DNA of 8,188 nucleotides from an uncultured Gammaproteobacteria bacterium (GTDB lineage: Bacteria; Pseudomonadota; Gammaproteobacteria; CAIUAS01): the NCBI GenBank assembly GCA_903897205.1, contig CAIUAS010000277.1:1-8188 (forward strand), in the 5' to 3' direction. A program made the translations under genes and the position numbers. Positions 5,546 through 8,188 of the stretch are shown here, piece by piece (positions within the stretch are counted from its first letter, which is position 1; the number at the start of each line of letters is the position of its first letter). The notes under the pieces are model-generated. The model worked only from the letters and a program-made list of their open reading frames with translations. It had not been told where the DNA came from and did no database searches.

Positions 5546-7414
5546 ATGCAAAGCGAATTATATTCTATTGAAAATGGCACCTTAAATCTTAATGATGCGT
5601 TTGTTAAAGTTGCCAGCGCAATTATGCAAACCCTGCTAAACCGTGGCAATTTCGAGCTGGGAAATAAAAATGATTTTCAAACAAGATTGAATTTTTTTGC
5701 TGAAAGTTTTCGAAAGAATGAAACACATAAAGATAATAATTTCCCATTAAATGTCTATGCTTATTTAGCGGGTCTATTAACTACTATTTGCAATAAATTA
5801 AACTGCGATCCCGACAAAGATAGTGACCGGAAGACAATGCATGCAACCTTAGAAAAATTAACTGAAAATAAAATAGCCATCGCCATTGCAGGCATTCTCA
5901 AACAGGAAATCGAAAAAGCACAGATGCCTTACGATCTCGTTAAGGCTTATAACATGGGTCAGAACCTCGCCCCTAAATTAATGCAAATTTTACAGCCTCC
6001 AAAAATCAAAGCAAGCAAACAAGAAATTATAACTATCCACATTCCTAGCCATAGAGATGAAAATACTTTTGCAGGCACCATAGATCCAGAAACTGACCAA
6101 CTAAATAGACTAAACGATTTAAAACCGATCGATGTCCGTATTGCCCAGCAAGCCGGCCTCAATGCGATGAAATTCCTTCAAGGTTATCTCCAATGGGGCA
6201 TTCCCGCTGCCGCTGTTATCGAAACTTATGAGGAAGTGTATGGAACAGCCCTTAGCTTAACGCCTGCGCAAACTAGCTTTATTGTCGGATTTTTCGGCGG
6301 CTTAACTAATTTAACAAGCACGCTCTATCCTACCGAAAACACCAGTGAACGCGCTCGCCTTATTCTAGGTTTGCTAAAAGCTTCGGCAGAAACCGTGACT
6401 TTATATGGCGTTTTTCAAGAAATGGGCTTACGCATTGCCGGCATGATTAAACCAGGCCAATGGGACGTTGAAAGCAATGAATCGTTAGACTTTGATTTTG
6501 CCATGTTAATAACATTGCCGTTACTCGTTGGATTAATCTCCGCCAGTCCCAAATTTAAAAAAGCCTTAGAACACAGCGAATTATTGGCTGACTTTGCCGA
6601 TAGAGTTAAGCAATTATTCGCATGCGCTTATCAACCTATCAGCCAATCGCACTCCCAACCTAGTTACTTGAAACGAGCCGGTTCAGCCTCGATGAATTTT
6701 CTATTTACGCTTGCTTCGGTTTATGAAGTGGCCAGCATCCCGATTTATCTAGGTTTAATCGCTGGAGTAGCACCACAGAATTTAGTCGAAACATTAACCC
6801 CGTTTTTTATGGAAAAAGGCCGGTTTATTGTGGCGGGAGGCGCGGCATTAGTGAAGGGAATTACCCATTTTACAGCAACAGGCTCTCATGCCAGTCACTT
6901 ATCCCATGTTAATCATGGTATAAATAAAGCATTGCTAGCATGCTTATTATTTGGTTATGCTGCACATGCCGTTTCTGCTACACAGGATGATTACAAGCAA
7001 GGTAGCTATTCAGCCATGCTCATGGGAGTCATCAGCGCCATGTTAGCCATTGGATTGTCGCTTTATTTTTCTTATAGATTAAAAACGAATCAAGAAATGC
7101 ATAATGTAACGCGCCTTATAAACAATGGAGTTGCCTTTATCCGCCATGAAGATAATAAAGAATTGCAAACATTCGAAGAATCTTCTCTTATTTCGACTAA
7201 TTCAAATGAATCAAAAAATGAAAGTGATGCGACTGAGTCACTGAACCAATGGTTATCTCAAAAAGCCATGGAGCAAAAAAAACCTATAAACATCACTTAC
7301 TTAACTGACGATACTAATAACAATCATACAAAAAATAATTTGGTCCCAGAGGGGGAGCGCTTAATCGAGAACCCTTCAAGTTATGGAACTTTCACATTGC
7401 AACACAAAAGCTAA
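5546..7414 (+). CDS. Multi-pass membrane protein of unknown family, candidate Dot/Icm effector
   Basis: I do not recognise a family for this 622-residue protein. Residues 1-205 are soluble, helical and charged, with no signal peptide. From about 211 there are hydrophobic segments near 211-228, 242-262, 318-335, 383-410, 426-442, 461-478 and 488-511, so perhaps five to seven membrane passes. Residues 512-622 are a hydrophilic tail rich in Asn, Ser and acidic residues. The last 30 residues include EGERLIENPSSY and end TFTLQHKS: glutamates about 15-21 from the end, then small and polar residues and a hydrophobic one near the end, compatible with the E-block type Dot/Icm signal. The start at 5546 is set by a GAGG 5 nt upstream. 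The gene is first in an operon behind a PmrA-like box, the main reason to suspect an effector that inserts in host membranes. An ordinary inner-membrane protein remains possible. Confidence 0.85.
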   Translation: MQSELYSIENGTLNLNDAFVKVASAIMQTLLNRGNFELGNKNDFQTRLNFFAESFRKNETHKDNNFPLNVYAYLAGLLTTICNKLNCDPDKDSDRKTMHATLEKLTENKIAIAIAGILKQEIEKAQMPYDLVKAYNMGQNLAPKLMQILQPPKIKASKQEIITIHIPSHRDENTFAGTIDPETDQLNRLNDLKPIDVRIAQQAGLNAMKFLQGYLQWGIPAAAVIETYEEVYGTALSLTPAQTSFIVGFFGGLTNLTSTLYPTENTSERARLILGLLKASAETVTLYGVFQEMGLRIAGMIKPGQWDVESNESLDFDFAMLITLPLLVGLISASPKFKKALEHSELLADFADRVKQLFACAYQPISQSHSQPSYLKRAGSASMNFLFTLASVYEVASIPIYLGLIAGVAPQNLVETLTPFFMEKGRFIVAGGAALVKGITHFTATGSHASHLSHVNHGINKALLACLLFGYAAHAVSATQDDYKQGSYSAMLMGVISAMLAIGLSLYFSYRLKTNQEMHNVTRLINNGVAFIRHEDNKELQTFEESSLISTNSNESKNESDATESLNQWLSQKAMEQKKPINITYLTDDTNNNHTKNNLVPEGERLIENPSSYGTFTLQHKS

Positions 7415-7431
7415 AAAAAGAGGCCGCTATC

Positions 7432-7995
7432 ATGACTAATTTCACAAAAACAATCATTAAATTTATTTTCCTGTTCAGCCTTGCTTACACCACCATGAGC
7501 TATGCGAACGAGACTACAAACCAAACTTGCGCTAGCAAACCTGCACCGACCAGCTATCTCTTCATACAAACCGCTGATTCGGGAACGCTGCAAGCCAACC
7601 CTGCAAAATTGGGCGATTATACTTTGACGCTAAAAAAAATAAGCCCGTTTGTTATTTATTTTTCAGATGAACCTAAACGCGTAAGCGGTTTAATGCCTTT
7701 AGAAAAATTTTTAGATTTATGGAACTCGAAGAATAGTGGTTTTGCAAAATCTTTACCGAACGTCGGCGTTAATGCTTTTAAAATGCATAGCATGTTCAAT
7801 AGAAAAGATGTTGATTTCGTTATCGTTCCTAAAGACCCTAAATATAATGCCGCTAATAATACCATAACGTATAAAGTAACTATCTTACCTGGCGACATCA
7901 AGGCCTTACCTTTAACCACTTTGAAATTTTCAAATATCGCTTTATTTTTTGATAACTTTATGGCTCCCTGCCCTTCGTGCTGTTACACCTGCTAA
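7432..7995 (+). CDS. Small Sec-exported protein with a C-terminal CxxCCxxC motif
   Basis: The 187-residue product begins with a clear Sec signal peptide: lysines, a hydrophobic core (about 9-20) and SYA before a likely cleavage after A25. The mature part (YLFIQTADSGTL, YTLTLKKISPFVIYFSDEPKR, then a Phe/Trp-containing segment and an ILPGDI strand) looks like a compact beta-rich domain. It resembles a conserved uncharacterised family of exported proteins with a YTLTL...YFSDRP pattern, but I cannot name a function. It ends in CPSCCYTC (Cys 180, 183, 184, 187), which could form disulfides or bind metal in the periplasm or outside; C33 is the only other mature cysteine. An AGAGG ribosome-binding site 8 nt upstream supports the ATG. 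It follows the membrane protein gene by 17 bp with no promoter between, so the two are probably co-transcribed and share the PmrA-like control. Confidence 0.87.
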   Translation: MTNFTKTIIKFIFLFSLAYTTMSYANETTNQTCASKPAPTSYLFIQTADSGTLQANPAKLGDYTLTLKKISPFVIYFSDEPKRVSGLMPLEKFLDLWNSKNSGFAKSLPNVGVNAFKMHSMFNRKDVDFVIVPKDPKYNAANNTITYKVTILPGDIKALPLTTLKFSNIALFFDNFMAPCPSCCYTC

Positions 7996-8026
7996 GACAC
8001 GCCAGCTCGGCCATAATAACCTAGCG

Positions 8027-8041
8027 GGTTGTGTCGCAACT
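8027..8041. repeat. Putative terminal inverted repeat of the IS
   Basis: GGTTGTGTCGCAACT lies 32 bp after the stop of the preceding exported-protein gene and is oriented as the outer end of the IS. Its identity rests on resemblance to IS6-family ends; the matching repeat is outside the window. Confidence 0.45.
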
Positions 8042-8089
8042 AATACCATTGGTCGCCAGAAATTATAAACGGATTTCCCCTGGACGCAA

Positions 8090-8188
8090 CTAGGCCGCTA
8101 AACCATAAAACTGCTCAAAAACCGGTTGATTCGCCGCCTTACTATGTTGTCTTTTTTTCAACATGCGATGTAATTCAATTCCTGCAAG
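8090..8188 (-). CDS. C-terminal fragment of an IS6-family-like transposase
   Basis: The last 32 codons of a gene that enters from the right edge. The peptide contains AGIELHRMLKKRQH and ends in VFEQFYGLAA. This matches the C-terminal helix pattern of IS6-like DDE transposases, where GIE-x-x-x-M-x-[KR]-K-x-Q follows the last catalytic residue. The DDE residues are upstream, outside the window, so activity cannot be judged. Family assignment rests on this short tail and is tentative. Confidence 0.7.
   Translation of the reverse strand, partial: LAGIELHRMLKKRQHSKAANQPVFEQFYGLAA

Larger units (their letters stand above)
8027..8188 (-). mobile_element. End of an IS6-like insertion sequence, cut by the window edge
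   Basis: The transposase C-terminus (8090-8188) is followed by about 63 bp of non-coding DNA that ends in GGTTGTGTCGCAACT (8027-8041). This resembles the GGnnnTGTcGCAAa-type terminal repeats of IS6-family elements. The rest of the element and its other end lie beyond the window, so the boundary and any 8-bp target duplication cannot be confirmed. An 8-bp direct repeat CGCAACTA occurs at 8035-8042 and 8085-8092. Confidence 0.6.

Overview
The window looks like part of a gammaproteobacterial chromosome of the order Legionellales (Legionella/Coxiella/Rickettsiella type). This is inferred from a moderately AT-rich sequence, a large c-di-GMP signalling fusion, a Fic protein, a toxin-antitoxin pair, an insertion sequence, and above all a promoter with tandem TTAA half-sites that match the PmrA box used in this order to control Dot/Icm type IV secretion genes. 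Genus-level placement is not possible from the sequence alone.

Layout. Positions 1-3162 (+) hold the 3' part of a very large signalling gene: helical-repeat region, GAF, GGDEF and EAL domains. It is open at the left edge, so its true start lies outside the window. Convergent to it, 25 bp away, is a Fic-domain gene (3188-4261, -) whose active-site motif is degenerate and contains a run of seven G. Upstream of that, on the same strand, is a two-gene toxin-antitoxin operon: a ribbon-helix-helix antitoxin (4772-5008) whose 3' end overlaps a MazF/PemK toxin (4423-4788). The operon has a near-consensus sigma70 promoter and three copies of a 9-bp repeat, probably its autoregulatory operator.

Positions 5099-5447 form an intergenic stretch holding, at most, a short gene remnant followed by a small GC-rich hairpin. 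Then comes the most interesting part of the window. Four TTAA-centred half-sites spaced exactly 11 bp apart (5459-5497), framed by a 10-bp perfect inverted repeat, lie 10 bp upstream of a -10-like hexamer. They precede a two-gene operon on the + strand: a 622-residue multi-pass membrane protein with no signal peptide (5546-7414) and a small Sec-exported protein ending in CxxCCxxC (7432-7995).

The right edge (8027-8188) is the end of an IS6-like insertion sequence, with the last 32 codons of its transposase on the - strand.

Interpretation. The 5546-7995 operon is a candidate PmrA-regulated virulence locus, and the membrane protein is a candidate Dot/Icm effector. Its neighbours (TA module, decaying Fic gene, IS end) suggest a plastic accessory region.
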